From Pseudomonadota bacterium (GTDB lineage Bacteria; Myxococcota_A; UBA796; CAJQPC01): a DNA stretch of 47,081 nucleotides. The stretch covers positions 1-47,081 of the forward strand of contig JAAESX010000162.1 in assembly GCA_024228935.1 (NCBI GenBank), in the 5' to 3' direction. This document shows, one piece after another, positions 22,138-32,057 of the stretch (position 1 is its first letter; each line of letters opens with the position of its first letter). The notes beneath the pieces were generated by a model. The model saw only the letters and a program-made list of their open reading frames with translations. It had not been told where the DNA came from and ran no database searches. A program made the translations under genes and the position numbers.

Positions 22138-22147
22138 GAGCCTAGCG
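22132..22147. terminator. Palindrome at the convergent gene ends
   Basis: CGCTAGG-AG-CCTAGCG spans the stop codons of both convergent genes (TAG at 22135-22137 plus; TAG at 22144-22142 minus). It can form a 6-bp stem with a GAGC loop on either strand; there is no U-tract, so terminator function is tentative. Confidence 0.4.
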
Positions 22148-22885
22148 CTTCACGTCGAGCTTCATGACGGTCTTGCCCACGCCCAGCGTGTCGCCCGACT
22201 GGATGCGGCAGACGCCGATCTTGCGGCCGTTGTGGAACGTGCCGTTCGTCGAGCCCAGGTCCCGCAGGTAGATCATCTCGCGGCCGAAGACCTCGATGAC
22301 CGCGTGCCGACGTGAGCACTCCGGGTCCGACAGCGGGATCTCCCCCATCTTCCGCCCGACGGTGACGTTGCCTCGGGTGAAGCGAAACACCTTGCCCGCG
22401 TCCTGACCGGCGACGACCTCGACCACGGCGATGATGCCTGGCGGAAGCCGAAGATCCTGGCCGATGACGTCGGCGGGCGTCCCGGTCCGGTCCGGCGAGC
22501 CCTTGAGCTCGACCAGGTCCTCGTCCAGCAGCCACGCGATCTCGAGCTGGTTGGCGATGCTGCCAGCGCGTGCGGTCGAGCCAGCATCCTCGGATGCCAG
22601 GAACAGGACCATGCGGGTGTTCCCCACCGTGATCTCGGACCCCGGTCGCAGCGTCACCTCTCGGATCAGCCTCCCGTCGACGAGGGTGCCGTTCGTCGAG
22701 CCCAGGTCGCGCGCGACGTAGCCGTCACCCTTCCAGAGGATCTGGAGGTGACGCCCGGAGACCATGGCGTCCTCGAGCACGAGGTCGCCCTTGTTCCGGC
22801 CGATGACCAGCGGAGCGTCGTCCGGCAAAGGGACGTTCATCCCCTCCTTGGCACCGGAGACGAGCTTCAGGAAGGCGCGAGCCAT
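22142..22885 (-). CDS. Tandem FHA-domain protein
   Basis: A 247-residue cytoplasmic phosphothreonine-binding adaptor with two forkhead-associated domains. FHA1 (about 5-95) has VIGRNKGD, MVSGRHLQI and DLGSTNGTLVDG. FHA2 (about 150-243) has TVGRKMGEIPLSDPECSRRH and DLGSTNGTFHNG. The Arg, Ser and Asn residues that contact phosphothreonine are present in both. Such proteins usually serve Ser/Thr kinase signalling, which is abundant in Myxococcota; no kinase gene is in the window. The ATG shares one base with the stop of the lyase gene upstream (TGATG). Confidence 0.93.
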   Translation of the reverse strand: MARAFLKLVSGAKEGMNVPLPDDAPLVIGRNKGDLVLEDAMVSGRHLQILWKGDGYVARDLGSTNGTLVDGRLIREVTLRPGSEITVGNTRMVLFLASEDAGSTARAGSIANQLEIAWLLDEDLVELKGSPDRTGTPADVIGQDLRLPPGIIAVVEVVAGQDAGKVFRFTRGNVTVGRKMGEIPLSDPECSRRHAVIEVFGREMIYLRDLGSTNGTFHNGRKIGVCRIQSGDTLGVGKTVMKLDVKR

Positions 22886-23811
22886 CAGGCGGTTTCGGCT
22901 CCCCGATCTCGCGACGAGGAGCCCCGGTGGTACAGGTGGTAGCGGCCGGGCAGCTCGCGGCCGAGCACGTCCTCGATGAAGTGGCCGGACTCGGCGATGG
23001 CCTCGAGGTCGAGCCCCGTGTCGTAGCCCATCGCGTGCAGCATGTTCACGAGGTCCTCGGTCGCCGCGTTCCCTGAAGCGCCCGGGGCGTAGGGACAGCC
23101 TCCGAGCCCGGCGACCGACGTGTCGAAGGTCCGCACGCCTGCCTCGAGACCGGCAAGGATGTTGGCGAGAGCCGTGCCGCGGGTGTCGTGCATGTGCAGC
23201 GCGACGGCCTCGAGGGGGATGCCCCCGTCGGTCAGCGCGCGCAGGACCCGGCGGACCAGCTTCGGGTCACCCATGCCGGTGGTATCACCGAGCGAGACCT
23301 CGTGGGCCCCGGCCGCGATGAGCTCTCCCGCGAGCATGACGGTCCGCGCCGGATCGACGGCGCCCTCGTAGGGGCAACCGAACACGGTGGAGATGTAGGC
23401 GCGGACACGCAGTCCGTCGGCCCGAGCGTTCGCGATCACCTCGCGCAGTGCGACGAGCGACTCACGGGAGGTCCGGTTCAGGTTCTTCCGGTTGTGCGTC
23501 TCGCTGGCGGACAGGAACGTCGCGACAGCCTGGACACCACAGCCGATCGCCCGGTCGAGGCCACGCTGGTTCGGGACCAGCCCCCACCACGTCAGCCCCT
23601 CGATCCGAGGAAGGCGGGCGCAGACATCCGCGGCGTCCGCGAGCTGCGGGATCCACTTGGGCCGCACGAAGGACGTGGCCTCGATGTCGGTGTAGCCGGC
23701 GTCTGCCAGGCGGTGGGCGAACTCGACCTTGGCCGCCGTGGGAACGACGGTCGACTCGTTCTGCAAGCCGTCCCGGAGGGCGACTTCGTGAATCCTCACG
23801 CGGTCTTGCAC
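22885..23811 (-). CDS. Hydroxymethylglutaryl-CoA lyase family enzyme
   Basis: A 308-residue TIM-barrel aldolase that cleaves HMG-CoA to acetyl-CoA and acetoacetate, the last step of leucine degradation. It has VALRDGLQNE (metal Asp and catalytic Arg, residues 10-19), LHMHDTRG (metal His pair, 205-212) and the HMG-CoA lyase signature GLGGCPYAPGASGNAATED with catalytic Cys 239. The intact Cys signature separates it from homocitrate and isopropylmalate synthases. Start GTG 23811 has GGAG five bases upstream; the frame is open to 23853. It lies 42 bases after the carbamoyltransferase gene. Confidence 0.93.
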   Translation of the reverse strand: MQDRVRIHEVALRDGLQNESTVVPTAAKVEFAHRLADAGYTDIEATSFVRPKWIPQLADAADVCARLPRIEGLTWWGLVPNQRGLDRAIGCGVQAVATFLSASETHNRKNLNRTSRESLVALREVIANARADGLRVRAYISTVFGCPYEGAVDPARTVMLAGELIAAGAHEVSLGDTTGMGDPKLVRRVLRALTDGGIPLEAVALHMHDTRGTALANILAGLEAGVRTFDTSVAGLGGCPYAPGASGNAATEDLVNMLHAMGYDTGLDLEAIAESGHFIEDVLGRELPGRYHLYHRGSSSRDRGAETA

Positions 23812-23853
23812 GGGTACTCCTTCGGAAAGCCTATCACCGCGATCCGCCAGCAA

Positions 23854-24771
23854 CTACCGGGCCATCAGCCGGACCATGATGGCCTTCTGGGCGTGCAGCC
23901 GGTTCTCGGCTTCGTCGAACACCGCGCTCTGGGGACCGTCGATGACCTCGGCGGAGACCTCTTCACCCCGATGGGCCGGCAGGCAGTGGAGGAACAGCGC
24001 GTCCGGACGGGCACAGCCCATCAGGTCGGCGTTCACCTGGAAGCCCTCGAAGCGCTTGAGCCGCTCGGAGTGCTCGCCCTCCTGACCCATCGACGCCCAG
24101 ACGTCGGTGTAGACGACATCGGCGGCCTCGACGCCCTCGCGGGGGTCCTCGGTCACCTGGATGGCACCGCCGGTCGACGCCGCGATCTCCCGGGCGCGCG
24201 TGAGCACGTCGGCATCCGGGGCGTAGCCGCGGGGATGCGAGATGGAGACCGTCATGCCGAAGCGAGCGCCTCCGTAGAGCAGCGAGTGGGCCATGTTGTT
24301 GCCATCGCCGACGTACGCCAGCTTCAGGCCGCGCAGGCCGCCCTTCTTCTCCTCGATGGTCTGCAGATCGGCGAGCACCTGGCAGGGATGGAGCAGGTCG
24401 GAGAGGCCATTGATGACGGGCACCGTGCCGTGCTCGGCGAGCCCGGCGACGTCGGCGTGCGCGAACACCCGAGCCATGATTCCGTCGACGTACCGCGACA
24501 GGACCTGGGCCGTGTCGGCGATGGTCTCGCCGCGATGGAGTTGGATGTCCGTCGGCCCCAGGTAGAGGCCCTGGCCACCCAGCTGGAAGATCCCGGTCTG
24601 GAAGCTCACCCGCGTCCGCAGACTCGGCTTCTGGAAGATCATCGCGAGGGTCTTGCCAGCGCACGCCTCGGCGAACGTCGGCGGGAACAGCTTGATCTGC
24701 CGAGCGAGGTCCAGCAGCGCGCGGAGTTCCTCGGTGGACTGGTCGGCGAGCGAGAGGAAGTGACGGGTCAT
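23854..24771 (-). CDS. argF: Ornithine carbamoyltransferase
   Basis: A 305-residue cytosolic enzyme forming citrulline from ornithine and carbamoyl phosphate in arginine synthesis. It has the carbamoyl-phosphate site KPSLRTRVSF (48-57, the SLRTR variant of STRTR), HPCQ (128-131), and the ornithine-side HCLPAHRG (262-269, catalytic Cys). DVWASMGQE is the ornithine-binding SMG loop, which argues against aspartate or N-acetylornithine carbamoyltransferase. ATG 24771 has GGAGG four bases upstream; 14 extra open residues upstream are not needed. No other arginine genes are nearby and no ARG box is seen. Confidence 0.95.
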   Translation of the reverse strand: MTRHFLSLADQSTEELRALLDLARQIKLFPPTFAEACAGKTLAMIFQKPSLRTRVSFQTGIFQLGGQGLYLGPTDIQLHRGETIADTAQVLSRYVDGIMARVFAHADVAGLAEHGTVPVINGLSDLLHPCQVLADLQTIEEKKGGLRGLKLAYVGDGNNMAHSLLYGGARFGMTVSISHPRGYAPDADVLTRAREIAASTGGAIQVTEDPREGVEAADVVYTDVWASMGQEGEHSERLKRFEGFQVNADLMGCARPDALFLHCLPAHRGEEVSAEVIDGPQSAVFDEAENRLHAQKAIMVRLMAR

Positions 24772-24887
24772 GCGGCCTCCGCGGCACCCGATCATCTGCG
24801 CGCCGCGAGTCACGGCTAACCGTCAACCAGCGGCCGGTCCCGGTCTGTGCCATCCAGCACACGGACGACTCGCGATCTGGGCCTTAA

Positions 24888-24906
24888 AGCACGTCAATGA
24901 CGTGCT
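24888..24906. promoter_or_regulatory. Perfect dyad, candidate operator between argF and the MopE-motif lipoprotein
   Basis: AGCACGTCA-A-TGACGTGCT is a 9+1+9 perfect inverted repeat. It sits midway in the 250-base divergent spacer, about 115 bases from each start codon. The single-base centre cannot form a hairpin loop, so it looks like a dimeric repressor or activator site. Confidence 0.45.
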
Positions 24907-24964
24907 CCTCGGAAAAGTGCCTGATCGGCGGCAAGATGCGCGTTAGGAAGGTCAGCGAAAAAGG

Positions 24965-24993
24965 TTGCGGGAAAAAATTCTCGGGCCGATACT
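24965..24993 (+). promoter_or_regulatory. Candidate promoter for the MopE-motif lipoprotein
   Basis: TTGCGG (24965-24970), a 17-base spacer and GATACT (24988-24993). Expected transcription start is near 25000, about 22 bases before ATG 25022. Confidence 0.5.
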
Positions 24994-25021
24994 CCGATTC
25001 GTCTCCCTCCTTGGGTTTGTC

Positions 25022-26863
<1,842 letters not shown>

Positions 26864-26866
26864 CCC

Positions 26867-27448
26867 CTGACTGTCCTCTTGGCTGCGCTCGCTTCGGCGA
26901 CTGCGGCAACCACGGAGCTGGTCGTCCGCGTGGACGACCGGCTTTCGCGTTCCTTGACCCAGCCGTACATCGTGGCTGGGACGAACGACACCTACGTCTA
27001 CGTCCAGGCGCTGGACGACGGGACGGATGAGAAGGACCGGTACGCCGGGGATCGGCTGTTCGTCGGGCGCCTCGAGGTGCCCGCCGATGTCGAGCTCGAG
27101 ATCCGCGTCACCGACGTCGTGCCCCAGGGCGAGCCGGTCGAGGTCCGCACCCTGGTCCTGGCATCCGGGATCACCAAGGATCTGACCATCGCGCTGGACG
27201 CACCCGAGGTCCAGGAGGCTGGCCCCACCCCCGAGCCGCCGACGCCGGACGCCGGCACCGCCGACCGCATCCGCGCCGTCCGGCTCGCGCCGAAGATGGG
27301 GGCCTGGCCGTCGGGTGGCGCTGGGACGCTCGGCGCTGGCGCGCTGCTGCTATTCGCCATCGGCGGAGCATTCCGCGGGGGGAGTCGGCGGGTCGAGCGC
27401 GAGCTACAGGCGCTCGCTGACACACTTCGTGGGCTTGGCCGTCAGTAG
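26867..27448 (+). CDS. Small exported protein with C-terminal membrane anchor
   Basis: A 193-residue protein of unknown function. The frame opens right after an in-frame TAG (26861-26863). The only start that yields an export signal is CTG 26867 (MTVLLAALASATA then ATTEL); TTG 26879 would leave no hydrophobic core. A beta-rich domain (about 15-105: ELVVRVDDRLSRSLTQPYIV) is followed by a Pro-rich spacer (PTPEPPTPD) and a single transmembrane helix (about 152-171, LGAGALLLFAIGGAF) with a basic tail. The architecture resembles the 178-residue protein at 37849. It overlaps the convergent membrane-protein gene by seven bases. Confidence 0.65.
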   Translation: MTVLLAALASATAATTELVVRVDDRLSRSLTQPYIVAGTNDTYVYVQALDDGTDEKDRYAGDRLFVGRLEVPADVELEIRVTDVVPQGEPVEVRTLVLASGITKDLTIALDAPEVQEAGPTPEPPTPDAGTADRIRAVRLAPKMGAWPSGGAGTLGAGALLLFAIGGAFRGGSRRVERELQALADTLRGLGRQ

Positions 27449-29202
27449 CCGGTGGCGTCGAGCGAGTAGATCACGTCGCCGTCCCACATCCCGACACGCT
27501 CGAGCCACATGTCGAGCCAGCCCGTGACGAGTTCCTGCCGGCTGGGCTCGACGAACCCGGTGTGGAGCACGACGTACGCGAACCCCATGTCGTCCAGGTC
27601 CGCGATGCCGCGGCGGATGGGCAGGTCGGCGAGCTCGCGCGATCCCATCGTCTCGTAGTCCTGGCCGAACGTCACGATCTCCAGCGCGAGGAAGAACGGG
27701 TTCGACTCGATCGGGCCCGGCATGTAGCTGGTGGGCGCGAAGTCGTAGGGAATGGGCCGGGCGTGGGCCGACTGGTAGAAGAAGTAGCGGGAGAGCTCGA
27801 CCTTCTCGCCCGAGTAGCGCTGTGGCCAGTCCAGGACCGCCCCCTCGCGAGGGAGCGTCGCGAGCTGCCGGCTGACCTCGGGAACGACCGCCGGCGCCGA
27901 CGGGATGGGGACAACCGCCGGGGACAGCAGGAACGCCTCGCCGACCACCGCGACCGAGGCCAACACTCCGACGGTCCAGCGGGACCGTGCCGAGCCCAGC
28001 CTGTCCACCGCAGCGGCAGCCAGTACGCCCAGCCCGAGGAACGCCCAGATCGAGAAGCGAACGTACGAGGTGACCATCTTGCTGGGAGGGACCCACTCCC
28101 TCAGGCTGACCCACCACCAGACCGGGTTGTCGAGGAAGCTCGTGGAGTCGACGAACACGAACGGGCCGACCGACAGGACGAGTCCGATGAAGCCGACGAC
28201 CGCCCACCGGCGAACGCCTCGCCGGAAACCGAAGACGGCGAACATGAGCGCAGCCCACCCGAGGTACGTCGTCTGGGTCAGCCGATCCATGTCCGCGTGG
28301 ACCTTGAGCCGCGCGGGGCCGGGCACCAGGTACCCGGTGACCGTCGCGAAGTCGTGGGCGAGCCCGGTCATGATCTCGGGCTGGACGAAGGACTGTTTGC
28401 GCACGCTGTAGTCGTGCAGGAGCGCGTCCTCGGCGCCGTAGGTGTCGAGGAGTGCCAGCGCGAACGGGGTGAACACCGCCGCCGCCACCAGGATCGACGC
28501 CAGCGCGGCGACGATGGCCGGGCCCAGCTTCTCGCCACGTCGTCGTCGGTCGAGCAGCGCCGGCAGCGCGACCACCGGAGTGAGCAGGCCAACGATGAGC
28601 GCCCAGTAGAAGCTCGACAGCCCCGTGATGGCGAACAACACCCCCGTCGCGACCGCTGGCAGCGGACCGGGTCGCCGCACGAGCCAGACCATCGCCGCGA
28701 GGAAGCACGCCGCCCAGCCCTGGGTGTTCGTCTCGACCACGGCCGAGCCGAGCCCGTACGACAACAGGAACCCGTTGAAGCCGAAGATGGTGCCGGCCAG
28801 CAGCGCCCCCCCGGGCTTCAGGCCGCAAGCGCGCGCGAGCCACCAGCCCCCCATGCACGCCAGCATCCAGTGGAAGTAGACGACGCCGTTGTAGGCCGGG
28901 ACCAGCTCGAGGAATACCTGGAGCGGGAGTGAGACCGCGTCGTTGACCGGCGCGATGCTGGAGAACGCACCGCCTCGCGGGAACGCGATCTCCGTGGCGT
29001 CCAGCGGCCAGCTCCCGTCCTGGAGGATCCGGAACTTCGTCCACCAGTGGGCCCACAGGGTTCGCCAGGCTCCGGACCGCTCGTCACCGACCACCCGCGT
29101 GGCCAGCTCGACCGGTACCGGCCAGCTCGCAGCACAGAGAGCCAGCGCGTAGAACCCGAACGCCGAGAGGTTCTCGAGGACAGTGCGGCGTCGCGCCGTC
29201 AT
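27442..29202 (-). CDS. GT-C-like polytopic membrane protein A
   Basis: A 586-residue integral membrane protein with about 11-12 hydrophobic spans and a C-terminal soluble portion. It shares with four other proteins in this window a first extracytoplasmic loop with a W-rich helix (SGAWRTLWAHWW, 43-54), a [HWF]PxG motif (FPRG, 74-77), a following PYN/AYN-type span, and a C-terminal module beginning GAVLDWP with FFYQSAHARPI and ending in DDMGFAYVVLHTG. The architecture is that of GT-C glycosyltransferases using lipid-linked sugars, but the loop Asp seen in paralogues B-D is Gly here. No specific family is assigned. It overlaps the small membrane protein gene upstream (ATGA). Confidence 0.75.
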   Translation of the reverse strand: MTARRRTVLENLSAFGFYALALCAASWPVPVELATRVVGDERSGAWRTLWAHWWTKFRILQDGSWPLDATEIAFPRGGAFSSIAPVNDAVSLPLQVFLELVPAYNGVVYFHWMLACMGGWWLARACGLKPGGALLAGTIFGFNGFLLSYGLGSAVVETNTQGWAACFLAAMVWLVRRPGPLPAVATGVLFAITGLSSFYWALIVGLLTPVVALPALLDRRRRGEKLGPAIVAALASILVAAAVFTPFALALLDTYGAEDALLHDYSVRKQSFVQPEIMTGLAHDFATVTGYLVPGPARLKVHADMDRLTQTTYLGWAALMFAVFGFRRGVRRWAVVGFIGLVLSVGPFVFVDSTSFLDNPVWWWVSLREWVPPSKMVTSYVRFSIWAFLGLGVLAAAAVDRLGSARSRWTVGVLASVAVVGEAFLLSPAVVPIPSAPAVVPEVSRQLATLPREGAVLDWPQRYSGEKVELSRYFFYQSAHARPIPYDFAPTSYMPGPIESNPFFLALEIVTFGQDYETMGSRELADLPIRRGIADLDDMGFAYVVLHTGFVEPSRQELVTGWLDMWLERVGMWDGDVIYSLDATGY

Positions 29203-29768
29203 TCCTCGCGGCGGACCCGACCGGTCTCGCCAGCCTGCGCCATCGCGGCGACGAGCCGGTCGACATGGGGGCCCGAGGCCACGAGGAGGACCGCCAGCCC
29301 ACGACGCGACGCCGCTCGGACCGACTGCTCGACGAGGTCACCGGGGTCGGACTCGCCCAGATCCAGCACCACGACACCGTTGCCGGCAGTGAGCTCGCGC
29401 GCTGCTGCGCCGACCGACCACGACACGGCCGGCTGCTCGGACACCAGCACACGCCCGGACGGCACATCGACGCCGTCCACGAACGGGCCGGCGCTCGCCG
29501 TCATCACGAGCACAGGAGCCTCGGCGGCCAGGGCCACGACCGAGGAGACCGCCTCGCCGGCGATCAGGACATGCGCGTGGCCGGGGGTCAGCCAGCCGAC
29601 CCGCTCATCGGCCTGAAGCAGGGCGCGGAGCGGCACCCCGCGGGCCTCGGCCGCGGCCGCGCGAACGTCCGCCAGCGTCGGGTCGAGGCGACGCGTCGCC
29701 CAGCGACGAATCGACACGCCGGCGAGCGCGAGCGCGAGCGCGATGAGCAGCACGACGAACCAGCCCAC
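29199..29768 (-). CDS. Single-span membrane protein, partner-type to GT-C-like proteins
   Basis: A 189-residue protein of unknown function: an N-terminal transmembrane helix (FVVLLIALALALAGVSI, 4-20), a basic stop-transfer stretch (RRWATRR), then a cytoplasmic alpha/beta domain (about 57-180) with TPGHAHVLIAGEA, GVVVLDLGESDPGDLVEQSV and AVLLVASGPHVDRL. This domain resembles, weakly, the N-terminal 150 residues of GT-C-like protein E. Start GTG 29768; the stop is fused to the start of GT-C-like protein A by an ATGA overlap. Confidence 0.7.
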   Translation of the reverse strand: MGWFVVLLIALALALAGVSIRRWATRRLDPTLADVRAAAAEARGVPLRALLQADERVGWLTPGHAHVLIAGEAVSSVVALAAEAPVLVMTASAGPFVDGVDVPSGRVLVSEQPAVSWSVGAAARELTAGNGVVVLDLGESDPGDLVEQSVRAASRRGLAVLLVASGPHVDRLVAAMAQAGETGRVRREE

Positions 29769-29792
29769 GACACCCTCGAGCGAGGCCGCATG

Positions 29793-30356
29793 CTAACCCG
29801 TCGCGTCGGGCGGGAGGCCCAACCACCCCCGAACGGACGGGCCGGCCGCCGTGTCCTCCCAAGCCTCGGCAGGCACGAACCGCAGCACCTCGGACCAGGC
29901 TCGGAGCGCGTCGAGCTGCATCGCGACAGCCTCGTCCCGGGCGACGGTCACCACGGACGTCCCCTCCCCGGCCGCGCAAGCCTTCTCCAGGTCGGCCAGG
30001 CGCAGCGTGACCTCGCCCGATGCCAGGCGCGCCTCGAGCTCAGCCGCCCCCAGGAGGCGCGATGCGACGGGCTCGACGTCACCTCGCTGATCCAGCTCGA
30101 GAGCGGGCCACCTCAGCAGCGCGTCGCGCAGGCCGGCTATGGCTTCCCCCTGCTCGGTACACGGGTCGAGCCGCGCGAGCGCGGCACCCTGCGACTCGCC
30201 GAGTCGCGCCAGCGCCCGCTCCAGCTCGACCCCCGAGACGACCGCACCGAGAGCTGCGAGCGCCTCGGACTCGACGGGCGTCGCCCAGGTCGCGGCGAGC
30301 ACCGGTTCTGGCGCACTCTCGGTCCCGAGGCAGGCCACGAGCAGGATCAGGGGCAC
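29793..30356 (-). CDS. Small lipoprotein, unknown function
   Basis: A 187-residue protein starting MPLILLVAC, an eight-residue signal before lipid Cys 9, with no charged residue and no other start codon available. The rest is Ala/Leu/Glu-rich and predicted mostly helical (LGAVVSGVELERALARLGES, ELEARLASGEVTLRLADLEK). No catalytic motif. GTG 30356 overlaps the end of GT-C-like protein B by ten bases; 24 bases separate it from the small membrane protein gene. Confidence 0.7.
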   Translation of the reverse strand: MPLILLVACLGTESAPEPVLAATWATPVESEALAALGAVVSGVELERALARLGESQGAALARLDPCTEQGEAIAGLRDALLRWPALELDQRGDVEPVASRLLGAAELEARLASGEVTLRLADLEKACAAGEGTSVVTVARDEAVAMQLDALRAWSEVLRFVPAEAWEDTAAGPSVRGWLGLPPDATG

Positions 30357-32056
30357 GACAGTCCGCTCCCTTCCAGCGAGTAGGCCAGCATCCGACCGTC
30401 ATCATATGCGGGCTCGCCGGCGACGCCAGCCAGGTACTGGCGGAGTGCGCGGTGTGCTCGGTCACCGCCCTCGATCGGCTCCAGGTCGACGATGATCCAC
30501 TCGAAACCGAGCGCCCGGACCGCATCGACGTCGGCTGCGTCCACGGGCCGGGCCGGGCGACCACTGCCCAGGTCGTCGAGCGCCCGCACGAAACCGTTCT
30601 CGAGCCGGAACGCGGTGTGCTCCGCCGGCGCGAAGACAGGGTTGTCGTCGATCATCCCTCCGAAGACCGGGCGCTCGTGTACGGCCTGCCAGTGGAGTCG
30701 CTCCGGCACACCCACGAGCGGGACCTCGAGCAGTGGCCCCTCGCGACCCGCCAGGCAGCGGTAGAGCGAGGGGACCTCGGCGGGCGTGGCGCTCAGCGGC
30801 ACGAGCCGAGCGACGGCCAGCTCGGCCGAGATCAGCGCGATGACCGCGACCACCCCGGGCAGTCGGAACGCGGCCGGGACCCGATGCCATGCGGCAGCGG
30901 CGGCGATCCCCACGACGAGGTGTCCGAGGAACGCGGCCCGCGCCGGCCACCAGAGGCGCTGCAGCGGCGACAGGACCTTGGACATGCCGACGTAGATCGG
31001 GTCGGTCACGCCGAACGCCAGCTCGGGGCCGGTCATCAGGACGACCGCGACGCCCAGCGTGACGGCGAGGCGTAGTCGAAGCCGTGGCGGAGCGAGGAGG
31101 AGTCCGGCTCCGAGCAGAGGGAGCTCCATCCACGCGATTGCGCGCCGAATCGGCGTCGCCACCAGCTCGCCGTCGACCAGGCGGTGGACGACCAGCTGAC
31201 CGGTCGGGAGCTGGACGGCCTCCACCCCGATGGCCCAACCCTCGACGGTCAGCGGGGACCACGTCGTCGCCGTCCAGAGCTCCACGTCCAGGAGCCCACC
31301 GACCGCCCCCTCGCCGAGCCCCGTGAGCATCGGCCAAGCCAGGGGCAGCACCAGGACGAGCGCGCCGACGAGCACCCCGACGACCCGAGCCGCGTGTCGA
31401 CCGGATCTCGACTCCACGAGGTCCGCCAGGATCCATGGCGTGAGGACCAGCACCACGAAGATGGCGCTGAACCAGTAGGTCAAGCCAGCGAGCGCCAGGA
31501 GGAAGGCGCCGCGCAGCGAAGGGCCGAAGCCCTTGACGGTCCGGGTCCGGATCAGCTCGCGGATGGCAAGCAAGGCGAAGGCCAGGAGCGCCTGGGTCGG
31601 CCGACCGCCCTCGAGCTCGCCCAGGACCGTCGGATTGAACGAGGCCACCAGGCCGCCGAGCAGCGCAGCCCCGGAGCGGAAACCCAGGTCCCGACACAGG
31701 AGCCAGGCCGCGCCGACATTCGACGCCAGGACCAACGCCACGAACGCGTTGTAGCCCGCGACCGGACCGAGCGCGTATCGGGTCGGAAGCGCGACGAGCG
31801 CGTCCAGCACGTTGCCCCCGGTGTGCTCGTAGACCGCCTTGCCCCACGGGTGGAACAGCAGATCCGTGTGCGCGAACGGCTCGCCGGCGAGCACCCGACG
31901 ACCGACCAGCCAGTAGAACCACTGCGTGCCCCAGGCATCGACGCCGTCCTCGCCCGTGAACACCCCGAACGGGTCCAACAGCACCCGCCCGAAGACGAGC
32001 GCACACAGCGCGACCGCCGCAAGAACGACGGCCACCAGCTCGCGGCGGTCGGTCAC
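30347..32056 (-). CDS. GT-C-like polytopic membrane protein B
   Basis: A 569-residue polytopic membrane protein. The first loop holds DGVDAWGTQWFYW (37-49) and LLFHPWGKAVYEHTGGNVLD (67-86), nearly the same as protein C (IFHPYGKDVLGHTGANLVDA). ASFNPTVLGELEGGRPTQAL also matches C (ALNPYSLYEIAEGRPTQALL). About ten further spans follow, then a C-terminal domain with REGPLLEVPLVGVPERLHWQ, RPVFGG and a closing VRALGFEWIIVDLEPIEGGD. B and C are the closest pair of the five although they lie on opposite strands of the locus. Inferred to be a lipid-sugar-dependent glycosyltransferase; substrate unknown. GTG 32056 is one base past the upstream stop. Confidence 0.78.
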   Translation of the reverse strand: MTDRRELVAVVLAAVALCALVFGRVLLDPFGVFTGEDGVDAWGTQWFYWLVGRRVLAGEPFAHTDLLFHPWGKAVYEHTGGNVLDALVALPTRYALGPVAGYNAFVALVLASNVGAAWLLCRDLGFRSGAALLGGLVASFNPTVLGELEGGRPTQALLAFALLAIRELIRTRTVKGFGPSLRGAFLLALAGLTYWFSAIFVVLVLTPWILADLVESRSGRHAARVVGVLVGALVLVLPLAWPMLTGLGEGAVGGLLDVELWTATTWSPLTVEGWAIGVEAVQLPTGQLVVHRLVDGELVATPIRRAIAWMELPLLGAGLLLAPPRLRLRLAVTLGVAVVLMTGPELAFGVTDPIYVGMSKVLSPLQRLWWPARAAFLGHLVVGIAAAAAWHRVPAAFRLPGVVAVIALISAELAVARLVPLSATPAEVPSLYRCLAGREGPLLEVPLVGVPERLHWQAVHERPVFGGMIDDNPVFAPAEHTAFRLENGFVRALDDLGSGRPARPVDAADVDAVRALGFEWIIVDLEPIEGGDRAHRALRQYLAGVAGEPAYDDGRMLAYSLEGSGLSCP

Positions 32057-32057
32057 C

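Noticed and set aside
23854..24771. N-acetylornithine or aspartate carbamoyltransferase for the argF gene
   Set aside because: The SMG loop (DVWASMGQE) and HCLPAHRG favour ornithine as substrate; nothing seen points to the N-acetyl variant.
24965..25021. Upstream TTG start for the MopE-motif lipoprotein
   Set aside because: The TTG is the -35 of the likely promoter; ATG 25022 gives a standard lipoprotein signal.
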